From Thamnidium elegans (taxonomy: Eukaryota; Mucoromycota; Mucoromycetes; Mucorales; Mucoraceae), in assembly GCA_025201345.1 (NCBI GenBank), contig JAIXMG010000019.1, positions 62,001 to 126,000 of the forward strand: a DNA stretch of 64,000 nt. Direction: 5' to 3'. Every line of letters starts with the position of its first letter. The first letter of the stretch is position 1. The notes beneath the pieces were generated by a model. The model made no database searches, was not told the origin of the DNA, and worked only from the letters and a program-made list of their open reading frames with translations. The position numbers and the translations under genes are program-made. Positions 35,453-48,657 of the stretch are shown here, one piece after another.

Positions 35453-36997
35453 TTACCTTACTAAATCGGCATTTGACATAAACATTGCTATTAAACCAAC
35501 GCCAGCACCAATAGTCACTAATGTATATATAGCAACATCTTTTCTATCCAATTGTTTTAATTTCTGTAAAACAGAAATTGAATGTAAATTCTGGTCATTG
35601 GAGTTCAATTGAATTGGACATCTTTCTTGATTTAACAAGGGAATAACAGTTTGACCGAGCATATTATTCAATTCATCCTGGGTTTCAATTGTTACCCAAT
35701 CCTTTTCAAATCGATTGACACAAGACACTTGGTCTAGCGCAATCTTACTTTGACACTGAATATCATACACACTATACTTTTCTTGCAGTTCACATGCTTG
35801 CTGACATATAAAGTCGACATCCAAATCCTTGGGTAGCTTTGTCAGGAAACTGTGTACGGTGCTCATCTCGCATTCTAATACAAGTAATTCTTCTTTTCTG
35901 GATAATACAACTGCTGCTGAGAAGTAAATTGCCATAAATGGATTGGAACTGAGAAAAAAGTCAAATAAACGTGTAATCTTTTCTAAATCGTCTAGATCAT
36001 GACTGCACCATGTTATAACCCAGGATAAACAGTAGTACGGTAACACACCTGCTCTATTCATGTGTGTCAAAATATATATGTAGACCCTACTTTTTTTTTC
36101 TTCTTCTTCTTACTCTATTATGAAATTAAAAACTTCGATATCTTCTAATCGAATAATGGTATCTAATATAGTCAACTGTTTCAAAACTGGTTCCATTGTT
36201 GTATACATCTCATCTGTACTAAAAAAAAAAAGAGAGAGTTGAGGCTTAAATATATAAAAAGTATGATGGGTTAATATATACACATATACACATTAAAAAG
36301 GATATCTTTTAAAAAACAAGGCAATCGGTTCCATTAGTTTACAGGCAAACTTCTCTCCAAACAACAAAATTATAACTGAGCAAATATCATGGAACCCTTG
36401 ATAGTAATGCAAAGAAGGGTAGGCTCTTAATACATGTGTAATCACTCTACTCAATTGTCCTTCAAGCTTTTGTTTGTCCTCGGCACTTAAATCTTTTACC
36501 ATGTGTTAATTCAGATATACTATTAATGAAGAGATATATCTTACTTTTAGGAAACGAATTAAATGATCGAACTACATCCAGCTTGACTTGCTCTTCGTCC
36601 TTATGAGGTACTACACCCTATATTATTAGAAAACTTATGCGCATAAAAAAAAGGAATTTCTTTTTTTTTTTTTACCTTCAAGTGAACCTTCCATCGTATT
36701 CTGTATTTCGGGATCAGTACAATGAAGTAAAAAGGGCCTACACATCAGAAACTAGATGAGTAACGTTTACCAAAATACGTTTTTTTTTCTTTAAAAAAAA
36801 AAGTACCAAACTCTTCTTCGAATAGCATCACTTAAAAACCCAGTTTCTCTACCAATTTCTCGAAGCAACTTGTAATCGCCGGTTCGTAACGCCTGGTTAA
36901 TCTTGAACGTATCTTTAAACTCGTCATTCTCTTGAGCAGGCTTTTCTCGATATGTAGTCTTCTTTTGTCTACGTTGTTTACGTTGTTTTCGTTTCAT
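35453..36997 (-). CDS. TBC1D20/Gyp8-type Rab GTPase-activating protein
   Basis: TBC-domain GAP with a C-terminal membrane anchor, matching TBC1D20 (animals) and Gyp8 (yeast), which act on Rab1/Ypt1-type GTPases at the ER-Golgi boundary. A very basic start (MKRKQRKQRRQKK) is followed by LREIGRETGFLSDAIRRRVW. The arginine finger lies in KLDVVRSFNSFP and the glutamine finger in SLHYYQGFHDICS. CLSWVITWCSHDLDD, RLFDFFLSSNPFMAIYFSAA and LPKDLDVDFICQQA match TBC1D20 closely. The C-terminal hydrophobic helix is VAIYTLVTIGAGVGLIAMF. Seven or so exons give about 400 residues. Confidence 0.9.
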
Positions 36998-37164
36998 GAT
37001 AAAAATATATGAAAAGTAATAAAGAAGGTCACAGCCCAGTTGTATTTTTTTTTTATGATTTTAGCAGTTACAATAAATCATGGTTTTTTTTTTGTATAAT
37101 TCAAAATAGTTGTACTACGTATATATTTGATAGAAAAAAAAAAATTAAAAACATACTCTTTTAT

Positions 37165-37310
37165 TCGTTCTTGAGGGCCAACCCCTTTTTGTTTTTTGGT
37201 CAAAAATCATGGATTATTTGCCATTACTCCAGATCCACGATGACTTTTGATATAGAAAAACAAATGATAATAAATTACTCGTTCAAACGCTTCTAATAGA
37301 TCCAAAAGAG
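37165..37310. repeat. Dispersed repeat, copy A
   Basis: About 145 bp that aligns with 62765-62905 in the same orientation. Shared blocks include ATTACTCCAGATCCAC versus ATTACTCTAGATCCAC, then AATGATAATAAA, then GCTTCTAATAGATC versus GCTTCTATTACATC. The GGGCCAACCCC and GGGTCAGCCCC blocks also match. The two copies are clearly diverged. No terminal repeats or reading frame were identified, so the class is unknown. Confidence 0.6.
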
Positions 37311-37370
37311 AACTAAATATTGTAGTAATTTTTATTGCTGGATATATAATTATTTCATCCCATTGTTTGA

Positions 37371-37427
37371 TTTAAGGGCAGCGGATTTCTTCCAGATTTT
37401 AGCCATCCTTAAATAGAGCTCCTACTG
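37371..37427. mobile_element. Truncated copy of the CAGTAG MITE
   Basis: Read on the minus strand from 37427, the sequence CAGTAGGAGCTCTATTTAAG matches the end of the 171-bp element at 12370, and similarity continues for about 57 bp. A TA follows at 37428-37429. The other end was not found, so the copy is truncated or highly diverged. Confidence 0.65.
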
Positions 37428-38029
37428 TATTTGCTCATGCAATCTATTCAGTCATCGTGATGTATTATACTACATAATCATGTATCTGTACTTAATGTAT
37501 CAATGCACTTCATGTAGCAAGCTCATTCTTGCGTAAAATATAAATAAGTTTCAATTTTTGCTGAACGCGTAAATAGAGAATCCCCCTAAAAAAAAAGCAA
37601 GCTGTGATTTGGACCAGTTGAAGAAGGAAAACATTCGATTAGCCTTTCGCGATTTATGAGAACACGGAAGACCTGTCTTTTTTTTTCAACTTGCAGGAAG
37701 ATTATTGATCAAGTAGATATCCCCTAGCAGGCGTGTCTTCTTATAATAAAGTCTTACTTTGATGAGATCGTACAGCTCTTAAGTTGTACTTTAAAAAATA
37801 CTAACAGCAAGGATGATAGAGGGCTGTAAAGCTGCTTCTTCAGAACTTCATTCGATACTCTATTAAAAGATTCAAAAAAAAAAAAAGTACAATACAGTTT
37901 TGACCCAGAGCAACTTAATTTCAAAAAGCCGACCAAACCAGGCTTCAAAAATATATGACCAATTGACCCGTATTTTTTATTTTTTTAATCGACTTTTAAC
38001 CTTTTTTTTTTTCTTTCTCTTTTTACAAG
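37428..38029. other. Non-coding sequence upstream of PIG-T
   Basis: About 600 bp of unique sequence with higher complexity than most spacers. No sustained protein-like frame was found. It ends in the T-rich leader of the PIG-T gene. Confidence 0.45.
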
Positions 38030-40127
38030 ATGAAGCCAAGTTTATTCTTGGGTATTTGCCTAAGTATCTTGACTATCCAGCCAAGCTATGGTCATTTATC
38101 GGATCGCGTACAAGAAGAATACAATGAAGACTTGAATCTACGTGATTTACCAGACGGTAAATTACTAGCCCACTTCAAATTCACAACTAAAGTAAAAGCC
38201 AATACACAAGCCAACGCACCCTGTACGTAATCAACGAAACGTGTAATGTATATACTCATCTTTTTTTTTTCTCCATCTAGTATTGGATTATGGTTTATAC
38301 CCAAAGGCAATTGGTGAAATTCTTCAGTCTTACAAAGTCCATGAAATGCATCTTACTTTTACGCAAGGTCGTTGGAACTATGAAGAATGGGGGTACCCAC
38401 CTACCTTATCAGCTGGTACTGGTGTAGAATTATGGGCATGGATGAAAGACTCTGACAAGTAAGTTTAGCAACTTTTTTTTTCTTTTCTTTTTAACAAACA
38501 AAAAAAAATTATATATATAGTATTGATGAGCATTGGAAATCACTTACGAATACATTATCTGGATTATTTTGTGCTTCGCTCAACTTTATTGATCAAACAC
38601 TTACGACAGAACCTAGATTATCTTTCAAGACAGATAGTAATGATACCGATAAACGATTAAGATATGGTGCTTTACCTCATGAAAATGTGTGTACTGAAAA
38701 TTTAACACCTTGGATTAAGTTATTACCTTGTAAAGCAAAGGTAAAAGTTGTGTGATGAAAACAAGCTGGGGTAATTATTTTTTTTAATCAAGTGTATATA
38801 TATATATATATAGTCTGGAATAGCTGTATTATTGAACCCACATCGAATTTATAATTCTAATTTTCATTCCATGGCAATTCATGCGAAATCTATCTGCGTT
38901 GTAAAGTATACAAATAAAAAATTTGATGAGAAACTAAACTTTTTTTTGTTTTATTTAGGATGAGGCATGTACTGAACGTGAACTTGAATTAGAACAAACA
39001 ATAACATCTGTTATGGACCCAGTTCGAGATACAAGTAGAAGAGGTACATATATATACATATATATATATATATAAAAGGATAATGTACTTACAAAAAAAG
39101 TGTATTATAGATTGGTCGTTAGAATCAGTATTCGATCGTCAACTTAAAAATGCTTGTCCAGTAGCAAAAGAAAGTAAAGTGTCTGTAGATTTAACGAATG
39201 CAGGTACTAATTATGAATTAAAGCCGGTGACGACAGTACAAGATAATGTTGCAGTTTATAAATTATCTAAATCGACCGAACCTTTGGATATTCGTATGAC
39301 ATGGAATCAATCTTCATTTCAATACCGTACGTAACTTTTTATTTATTTATTATTATTATTTAAACATGTATATTATTTTAGCGCTTGAACCCGTTCAACC
39401 CATGATTTATGCGGAACGTTACTTTACCGGATACGGTCAAGAACGTGGCGGATTAAAAATCACAATCCGTAATCGTAACAAGTCAAGTGCTATGCCGGTC
39501 ATTTATTATGATTCGATACCTTGGTACCTCAAATTATACTTGCACACGCTAAAAGTAAATGTGATTGGTAATAGTTCGGTAAATAACGATGATATCATAC
39601 AAGAAATGTATTATCAACCAGCTATCGATAGAGGCAGACCTAGTATGATTGAATGTCAATTACTTTTACCAGCTGATTCTGTTACGACTATTTCAATGGA
39701 TTTTGAAAAAGTATTTTTAAAGTATACTGAACATCGTCCTGATGCGAATAGAGGTTTTGATGTCGGGTAAATAATTATACTAGCGTGAGAAATTCAACTT
39801 TTTTAAAATAACCTGTTAATAGGTCTGCTGTTTTAACTGCTTGGATTCCAACGAATAATAATGGATTAATGTAACTATTTCTCTCACGCTTTAAGATTAT
39901 CCATGAATTTTAACTTTTTTATTTATTTTTTATTTTTTTTTAGTGTCTATGGAGATGCTCAACGTATTTATACAGATACATTGTTAGTAAGCCTCCCAAC
40001 TCCTGATTTCAGTATGCCATATAATGTAATCACACTTACTTGTACTGTGATCGCTCTATTCTTTGGTTCAATATTTAACTTGCTGATACGTAACTTTACA
40101 GTGGTTGAAGTCAAAAAAGATGATTAA
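38030..40127 (+). CDS. GPI16: GPI transamidase subunit PIG-T/GPI16
   Basis: Luminal subunit of the ER GPI-transamidase that attaches GPI anchors to proteins. A signal peptide ([21 protein letters not shown]) precedes the luminal domain. Diagnostic segments are [64 protein letters not shown] and [23 protein letters not shown]-terminal transmembrane helix ([20 protein letters not shown]) and a lysine/aspartate tail (VEVKKDD) follow. About nine exons span the locus. Length is near 560 residues, as expected. Confidence 0.93.
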
Positions 40128-40379
40128 GCGAGGGTAGTGTAACATTGAATTTCGGGTCTGTACGGGGGAACAAGAGTGGTGTAAAAATGTGGGGTAACCT
40201 GTAAACCAATAGTTGATCCATGTGAACAATATTTTTTATATGTTCATTTCTATACCAATGACTCATTAAAAATTAGAAACTAAAATAAGTCCCTTTTATA
40301 AACCTATTTAAATTCTTTTTTTTTTTTTTTACCTTCTCCCCTTTTCCCCTATTTTTCTTTTTTTAAAAAAAAAAAAAAA

Positions 40380-42095
40380 ATGTTCAATCTTACACCACAA
40401 TTATATGATAAAATAAAATACTTTGCAAGGTTTCCTCAAACAGGCGTTTCTCTTCGTCAAATGGTTTTATTTGGTAAACATAAAAATATATCCAATATTT
40501 TTAAAAAGAAACTAAACTCTCCCCATTCTTTAGGTCAAAAACCATCTCAAGGCACATTATTTAAGGCCAGTCAATTCTTACACGGTAAAAGAGGCATAAA
40601 TAAATAAAGAGCGAGAACAAATACTAAAGAGTATATATAGAGGAATTACCTATTCGTTTAGCTCATCGCGTAAAAGAATTAGACGAATTACCACAAAACC
40701 TTAGCCACATGCCTTCCATTGTAAAAGTAAAAAACTGGTACGCCCAATCCTTTCAAGAGCTTATTGATTTAAAAGCACCTCAAATTTCCAATACTATGAG
40801 AGAGCAACTTATATCCAGATCTGAACATTTACCACATAGTGTACCTAACCCATCTATAGTTAAAATGATTAAACCACAAAATGTGCTTCAAGCCTCTGTT
40901 CCTATTGCTCACAGGTACGCGAGAAGAAAGAGAAAGAGAGAGAGAGTATATTAACACGGGTATACTTTAGATATTATAATAACATTGAACAAGCAGATTG
41001 TTCACCAGAGATAATAGATTATACTAGTACATTTGTAAAGACAATTGAAAAGGTAAAACGAAGACATGACCCAGTTGTTACAACAATCGCACAAGGTATT
41101 TTGGAGTACAAGGAGCACTTAAATTCCCCAGTTATCGATACAGAGATACAAAGATTTTTGGATCGATTTTATATGTCGCGTATTGGTATCAGAATGTTGA
41201 TTGGTAAATAATAATAAAAAGAAATATAGGCAGCGACAACGAAATATATACTAATATTTATTAAACAGGTCAACATGTTGCACTATACAGAGGACCCAGT
41301 CGAAAGAATTATGTTGGTGTAATTTGCACTAAAACAAAGCTCCGAGAAGTTGCTATGGATGCGGTCGCCAACGCTAAATTTATATGTGAAGAACACTACG
41401 GATTATTTAAAGCTCCTGAAGTGCATATGTTTTGTCCAGGAGATATAGAGTTTATGTATGTGCCGTCTCACTTAAACCACATGTTGTTTGAACTGCTCAA
41501 GAATTCTTTACGGGCTGTGGTTGAAAGATATGGAAGTGACTATGAAGATGAGTATCCACCAATCAAGTTAATTATCGCTCATGGTAAAGAAGATATCACA
41601 ATTAAAGTATCGGATGAAGGTGGAGGAATTCCCAGATCTGGTATTCCTTTGGTTTGGACTTATATGGTAACATAGACTATAAAAATATAATATACGTTTC
41701 CTTTTTATTAACCCTTTTGTGTGTGTGTAAAATAGTATACAACTGCAACTGCTCAAGAACTGGAACCAGAGTTTAGTCAATCAGACTTTAAAGCACCGAT
41801 GGCTGGATTTGGCTATGGTCTTCCCATATCTAGATTGGTAAGCAGATAAAAAAGAAAACAACACACACTGCAGAAAAAGAGTAATTCTGACATTCTTATT
41901 TTTAGTATGCTCGTTACTTTGGTGGTGACCTTAAATTAATCTCTATGGAAGGGTAAAAAAAAATATATATAAGAGTTTTTTTAAAAAAAAAGCGTCCTTA
42001 CTAACTCTATTTTTTTTTTTTTTTTTTGTAGATATGGTACTGATGCATATTTGCATTTAAACAGATTATCAAACAGTGATGAACCACTCATGTAA
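40380..42095 (+). CDS. Mitochondrial pyruvate / branched-chain 2-oxoacid dehydrogenase kinase
   Basis: GHKL-type protein kinase of the PDK/BCKDK family, which phosphorylates and inactivates mitochondrial 2-oxoacid dehydrogenase complexes. Helical N-domain segments include ARFPQTGVSLRQMVLFG, LPIRLAHRVKELDELP and FLDRFYMSRIGIRMLIGQH. The ATP-binding domain has the N-box HMLFELLKNSLRA, the G1 box VSDEGGGIPRS and the G2 box [20 protein letters not shown]. It ends near RLSNSDEPLM. About eight exons give near 430 residues. PDK and BCKDK cannot be separated safely by eye; the PDK side is slightly favoured by the complete C-terminal lobe. Confidence 0.92.
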
Positions 42096-42569
42096 ATAAC
42101 AATATTTTATAGAAAAAAAATTATACATACAATAGAAATAAAAGCAAGTATTCACACTCTCTCTTTTTTTTTTCTTTATTATACCCGTCTTTTTCTTCTT
42201 TTTTTTTTACGTGTACTAATAGATATACTCATGAACAAGACTTTATTGAATATAAAGAGCAACAGCCAATCCAATACGATGAACAAATTGAAGCTGTATC
42301 AGGTTAAAAAAAAATACTCTCTTTTATATATCCCCTTCCGCATAAGAAACCATTATACCCTGTACATCTTTTTTCGTCATTGCCCTTATATATATATAAA
42401 TAAAAACCTGATATCACATATTCGTTTCGAGTGTCACATGGAGGTAGGCCAAGTTTTTGGAATGCTGTCATGCCCTTCTTTGTATCACGTAGATGAGACC
42501 ACAAGATATCAATATTTATGGAACTCAAATTTTTTTTTTTATTACAGAAAATAGCAAAACAGTGAGTTT

Positions 42570-42612
<43 letters not shown>

Positions 42613-45600
42613 TAAAGGTGTAAACATTAGACGAAATGACATATAACCAAGCAGTATAACTTTTTATTTTTTAGGTAGCTAAAAGTGTGTGTGTGTGTAC
42701 GACAATGATGGTAATCAAATGACTTGCAATTTATTAGATTAATCAAAAAATATTTTGGCTTAAACAAAGCACTATTTTAATTTAAAAGAGTTTTCGAATT
42801 CTGTTCCCCGTCGACATGCACAGCGTTCTTTTTTTTCTATACGTCATAGCTTTTTAGTTGCCACGTTTCCAATCGGAGATATGTAACAAAAAAAGTAATA
42901 TTTTGACTACTAATCGCGTCTACTATCGTCGATATACGTATATATATAAAAAAAAAATAAGAGTAACAGACTACTGAAAATATAGTTTATTTTCACGTTT
43001 TTTTTTTTTTTTAAAAAAAAGATCGGCCAAAAAAAAGAAAAAGGAACATTTTTTTTTTTTTGGCTTTGTTTCCAGGTACCACAAGTCCAGTTTCCCTTTG
43101 TCCTATCAGGCTCCCCCCATACATGTATTTAAACTTTTTTTATGTTTTTTTTCTTTTATAAAAGTTCTCTCTCTCTCTATTTCTCTTTCTCTTATTTGTT
43201 TTTTATTTAATAAAACTTAAATTAGAAACCAATATCTGTATATATGAATAAAATGCAACTCGACCCCCTTAAGAAAAAAGAAAAAAAAATCTTATAAAAT
43301 TAATTACCTTGTTAGACCTTGTTATCCTTTTCGTACTGCCGATAAGATTGCATTGTATTTTATATCTCGATGTCCTAGTTAGACTGCTTTTTTTTTTCAA
43401 TCGACGGTATAATAAACTATTCTAATGACAGTTAATAGCATAGATATACCAATGATGGCATTATACTGTACATTAGAATCAGATGATGCACTGACGTTTT
43501 TATTTTTTCAAGGGAAAACAATTTAATCTTACTGCATAAAACCTCCTCAAAAAGTCCTGCATATTCCTATCATTTAATAATAATTACAAAATGATGCAGT
43601 CATTAAAAGTCCTACGAAATGTTCTCATGCAAAAAATCTGCCATTTTATTATGTGCTTACTTAACATAGTACCGTGATAAGAGCTTAGCTAACATGACAA
43701 GTTTATATTGAGACCGCCACAGTACAAACCACTATAGTCTAAACCCTATATGTATTTTATTTTATCTTCTGGACTCTTCTTTCTAGGCCCTTTTATAAAT
43801 GAGAAAAAAAAATTTCGATACCATGTACAGTATTAATAGTACATGAGTCATGTGTACACTATTTTTACAAAGATTTTTTTTGGATCACCGTTTATTTATA
43901 TTGGGTATTATACCAAAATTTACTTTCAAGATCACTGAAAAAGTCTTTTTTTTCTAAAAATCGATGGGAGCGGGTAGACAAAAAAAAAAAAAAAAAAGAA
44001 GTTCGATCTACTTGCATTTTTTTTAAAAAAAAAAGAGAAAATGGTTCTGATCATCGGTTTTAAAATATACACAAAAGTACATCAAAATTGTGCTAATGCG
44101 TGCTAATCAGCTGTCTAGCCAAAAGACTTACAGATAAAATTACACAGGAAGAAGCAAATATCATCAAGTGTAGATCCATTAAAAAAAACTTTAAAAAAAA
44201 AAAAAAAAAATCATACACTGATAATTCTCTGGGGACACGTAAAAAAAAAAAAAAAAAAAAAAAGAGCCAATTCATTTTTATATACAAAAAAATATTACAT
44301 ATATCCTCCTCTTGGACTTTTATAATAATGTGCGTCGTACAATGAGTTAGGGATCGATCGAAGACGAATTGAACTGTCTGAGCCCTCTCCTTTATTGCCT
44401 TTTTTGATCGACATTTCTGTTTATCAATAGAAATTTCTCCCCGTTAAAAGTGTATAAAGATAATTTTTTGAGGGAGTTCTATATTATATATCATCTCATA
44501 TGATGCGATGGTTTCATAGTAATTATATTATAATTAAGTCCACTTTTTTTTATTATTGACATTTTTTTTTTTATATATACAAAGTAAAAAAAAAAAACTG
44601 TTCTATTATTCTTTTATCTTTCTAAAATGGGCCATGCTGCTACACAATTGTGTAACCGTGAGGTGATTGTTGACTATATACGTTGAAAAGGAATATTTAG
44701 CTAAAGAGAGAGAGAGAGAAAATAAAACAATAGATTATGACGGTTATATTATAGCAGTAACAAATAAAAAAGTCAATGTATTATTATTATTATTTTTATT
44801 TGAAACGTAATGCATTAAATATTTCTTTCGTCACTTTTGTTGTAAACTGACACATACTCATATAAATATTCTGGTATTGTTGATATAATATACACGTGAA
44901 TTACTAGATTAAGCATTTCATTCTATACTCTACACAAAATATTTTGTTTAATTTAGGAATTGACCGACTGCTCTTCCCTCCCCCCCCCCACCCTCCTCTT
45001 CTATTCCCCCCCCCCAAAAAAATACTCTGCTATTACTACTACACCCCCTCTTACTTCTCCCTTATGTTCTATACATGTACATTTTCTTACATCTACCCAC
45101 TTGTGAACGATCAAATGATAATATATATATATTTATATAAATGAATACGCCTCCAATTTTTTTTCTTAAATTTTTTATTTTTTTTTAAAAATTTAAACAA
45201 TAAATGACATTTATATACATATATATATACCAATGCTATGCTAGTATACCAATAGGCATAGAGTAAATATGTTATATTGGGGGGAGGGAGGACAATGGGT
45301 TATAAAAAGAAAAGAAGAGGAGCCCTCTATTTATCAAGATATATGCAGATCGAACAATTACATGTATAATTACGATCTGGAAATACTTGATTGTATTCCG
45401 CAAAAAAATTTCGGACGAAAAAGGGAAATTTAGAAAACATATGAAGTTAAAAGGCAAATTACTGTAGTATCTTTTTCCTTTTAAGACTAAATTTTACGTG
45501 ATAAGTTGAATAAATTAGCGTAGTTTTTATTTTTTATAGAGTATGTATACATCAGAAAAAGCCCAATTGTTCGTCGATCGATCCTAACCTCAATTATAGC

Positions 45601-46018
45601 ATTTTTATTGTAATAGTGGAACGGACATATATAATTTTTTCGTAAGGCTTTCATATAAAGTAAAAAAAACAAAAAAAAGACACTCCGACCTACAGTTAAA
45701 AAAACTTTATTATGCCAATTTTTTTTTTTTTTAAAATATAAAGTTTTTTTTTAAATTTTCTTATATATATCTTTCCTTTTTTCTCTTTTTTTTTTTTTTT
45801 TTTCTATATATTTTTTTATAAATTTTTTTTTTTTCATCTTCATTTTTTTTTTGTTACTCTATTTTTTCATTTTTTTTTTTAAAAAGAAAAAAAAAAAAAA
45901 AAAAAAAAAAAGAATAGGAAATAACTCTTTTATTTATTTGCTCTACCTTTTTTTTTCTCTCTCTTTTCCTAGTTTCTAACATCGAAATCACATAAAATAT
46001 TTTCTGTCTCCCTCCCTT
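42096..46018. other. 3.9-kb gene-poor AT-rich region
   Basis: Longest stretch without a confident gene. It holds many poly-A/T runs, including A39 at 42571-42609, and C-rich tracts near 44980-45015. Between 42225 and 42300 one frame reads YTHEQDFIEYKEQQPIQYDE next to plausible splice signals, and 42420-42520 on the minus strand reads WSHLRDTKKGMTAFQKLG. These could be exon or relic fragments, but no gene model joins them. No RNA gene was recognised. The 3' part is the pyrimidine-rich leader of the bHLH gene. Confidence 0.5.
42571..42609. repeat. Poly-A tract, 39 bases
   Basis: Uninterrupted A run in the gene-poor region. Confidence 0.9.
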
Positions 46019-47401
46019 ATGCCAACGGAACGGAAAAACAAATCGACTTCTACTTCTCCAAATATAAATGACAGTCATAGTACATTGAATATTAGACAAA
46101 GAACTTTCGCTCCCACATCTGGCTCATCCACATATCCACTTGGCATCTCATTTCTATCTAGTTCAACCACATTAAACGAAAGGTAAATAAATAAATAAAA
46201 TGCATGAATCCAATAAAACATTAACCAATCACTTATTTAGTGAAGACATGGCGTATATTGAGAAAAGAACGGCACATAATGCACTAGAACGGCAAAGAAG
46301 AGAGGGGCTAAATTCAAAGTTTCAAGAGCTAGCACACGTTTTACCTGCATTACAGCAAATACGTAGACCTAGCAAAAGTATGATAGTTTCGAAATCACTA
46401 GAATTTGGTAAAAAAAAAAAAAAAAAAAAACTCGCGAGTTCTTCTTTTTTAACTTCTTTTTCTCTAGTTTCTAAAGCTGTAGAGAGGCGGACTGACTATG
46501 AAGGTCAATTAGAATCCCTAAGGTTAGAGCATGCTCAACTATTAAGACAAGCCGAAATCTCTACCAAACGTACCAAACCTCAGGTTGATAAAGACCGTAC
46601 CAGTACACCCAAGAAACCCAAGAAACCAGCTACGCCTAAGACTACCAACTCGAGTAAACCAATATCGGTCATTCGACCCAGAAAAAGCTCTAGTAAAATG
46701 AAACCGCAATTACGCCAATCGTCATTACCAATTAACAATAAACCTTCTTCTAATTGTTTACCTTTACAAGACAATACAGATGCTACGGAATCAAGCAGTT
46801 CTGAACCCCAATCTCAAAAGAGATCCAGGAACGATACGCAACAGACCAGTCCTATAACTTTGCATCAGCCCCACGAAAAAGCCAACAAAAGAAGAAGGAG
46901 GAACTTGACGACCGAGATCAACAGCACGAATATCAACAATACTCTAGTCGATTATCGATCGCTTGTTGATCAACCAACGCAAGATAATCGCCACAACAGG
47001 TACAGCAGTCATCAACCATTTTCTGCAACAGCAGCTGCTACTAACCTAAATGATATCATTTCTCCTGGTTCCTCTCGACATAATAGTATTACGTCTGATC
47101 AATTGACTGTATCGTATAATCATGACGCCATTGACCCTGAAAATGAAACGCTTGTTGTACCTAGCCAGTTTAATATTGTTGCTACTTCAACTCACTTTGG
47201 TGGTGAACAAACTTATTACAATACTTTTGAAAACTTTGAAAATGTCGTTAGTACAATTCCAGCCTTAAGAACACCGATTGGTAGAAATACCACTACTACT
47301 ATAAACCAACAATCCTATGATCCTTCTCTTGATATATTTAACTCTCTTATGCAAGACCAAAACTCTTCAGATAATAGTAAGTATTTTTTTGGGGGGGGGA
47401 T

Positions 47402-47437
<36 letters not shown>

Positions 47438-47493
47438 ATCTGGTTACTAACATGTCTTTATTACTAGATACAAATTACTATTGGCAACCATAA
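46019..47493 (+). CDS. bHLH transcription factor
   Basis: DNA-binding regulator with a basic helix-loop-helix. The basic region and helix 1 read RTAHNALERQRREGLNSKFQ, with the His, Glu and Arg positions that read CACGTG E-boxes in Max/USF-type proteins. The loop and helix 2 follow (PSKSMIVSKSLEFVSKAVE), then a leucine/charged helix. The rest is disordered, Ser/Thr/Asn-rich, with basic patches (KPKKPATPK, KANKRRRRN) that may serve as nuclear signals. Exon 1 starts at 46019 (MPTERKNKSTSTSPN) and joins at about 46238. An intron inside the HLH coding region contains an A-tract, and the last exon adds only TNYYWQP. Length is about 430 residues. No PAS or ligand domain is seen. Confidence 0.86.
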
Positions 47494-47712
47494 TCTCTAT
47501 AGGCTATTTGTCTCTCTCTCTCTCTCTCTCTCTCCCCCCTTTTTTTTATATTTCCTCCCTTTTTTGCCTCCTCTTATACTGTCTTTAAAAAAAAATCTTC
47601 TTGATACCCTTAGGCCCCCCAAATCCCATTTTATTTCCGCAACTATTACTTTTTTACAATTCTCTTTTTTCAAAACAAAAAGAAATTTGTATAAATCGCT
47701 TTTACTCTTCTT

Positions 47713-47744
<32 letters not shown>

Positions 47745-48657
47745 TTCTTTATGCATCTTCTTCTTTTTTCTTAAAAAAAAAAAGAAAAAAGAAAAAAACA
47801 CCTAAACCCACACACTTTTCATACTCTTTGAATAACTGATCTTATTAGAATAAGAAAGGGGGCTTGCCCATCTTTTTCTGTATTGTAAATATTATTTCTT
47901 CTCCCCCCCAAAAAAAATAATCTTTCTACCGTACACAATTGTAAGCTTTTATGTTCATTTTTTTTTTCAATCTATTCGTGTACTACAACATAATACCAAT
48001 CATAATAATAAAAAATCCGGGTTCGAAAAAATAATAATTGGATTCACTAAAAGTGTCATCATTAAAAGCGGGTGAAATAAGTTTACATGTGAATAAATAT
48101 GGTAATTTTATGTCTCACCTCTTCCCCCCCTTTTTTTGTTTTTTTTTATGCAACACAGGAAATTAAATCGCTTTGCTCGTGCTTTCACCATTTATAGTAA
48201 TAATTGAAATAGAGTACCCAATTTGTGTGTCCCTCTTTTTATGTTAATGTGATTATATATAAGTGTACAGCAAAAAAAGAGTATCTAAATATTTAATAAT
48301 GATAATGGATACCAATATTTTTTTTTTTTTTCTGAAAATAAAAAAATAAACAATCTCCATGTCAATTGACTTACTAACATGCAGTCGCCGGTCAGATATC
48401 TAGCTATTTTTTACACTCCAGATGTTTGCTACTAACCAATGGGTCTAATTTACTGTTACACGTTACATTACACAGTAAAAAAGTAAAATGTGAGACTTTT
48501 TTTTTTTTTTTTTTGCGTGTTTTTGAAAAAAAGAAAAGTTCGTGATCTAATATGGGGATTTTAGCCCTATGTCTTCAGCCTTAGTATTTTTTTTTTTTTT
48601 TAAAAAAAAAATTACGTGTGAAATTTTAATTAATAATATGTGTATAATACAAAAAAA
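47494..48657. other. Convergent 3' spacer
   Basis: About 1.2 kb with a (CT)n run at 47510-47533, T-tracts and C-runs. No credible coding frame or RNA gene was found. Confidence 0.55.

Noticed and set aside
42231..42554. Extra 3' exons of the PDK gene
   Set aside because: PDK ends at 42095 with a normal C-terminus, and splicing onward would give an immediate stop.
44637..44690. Short frame MGHAATQLCNREVIV
   Set aside because: Only 19 codons, with no splice partner.
48010..48030. GGGTTCGAAA resembling a tRNA T-loop
   Set aside because: No acceptor stem, A box or cloverleaf around it.
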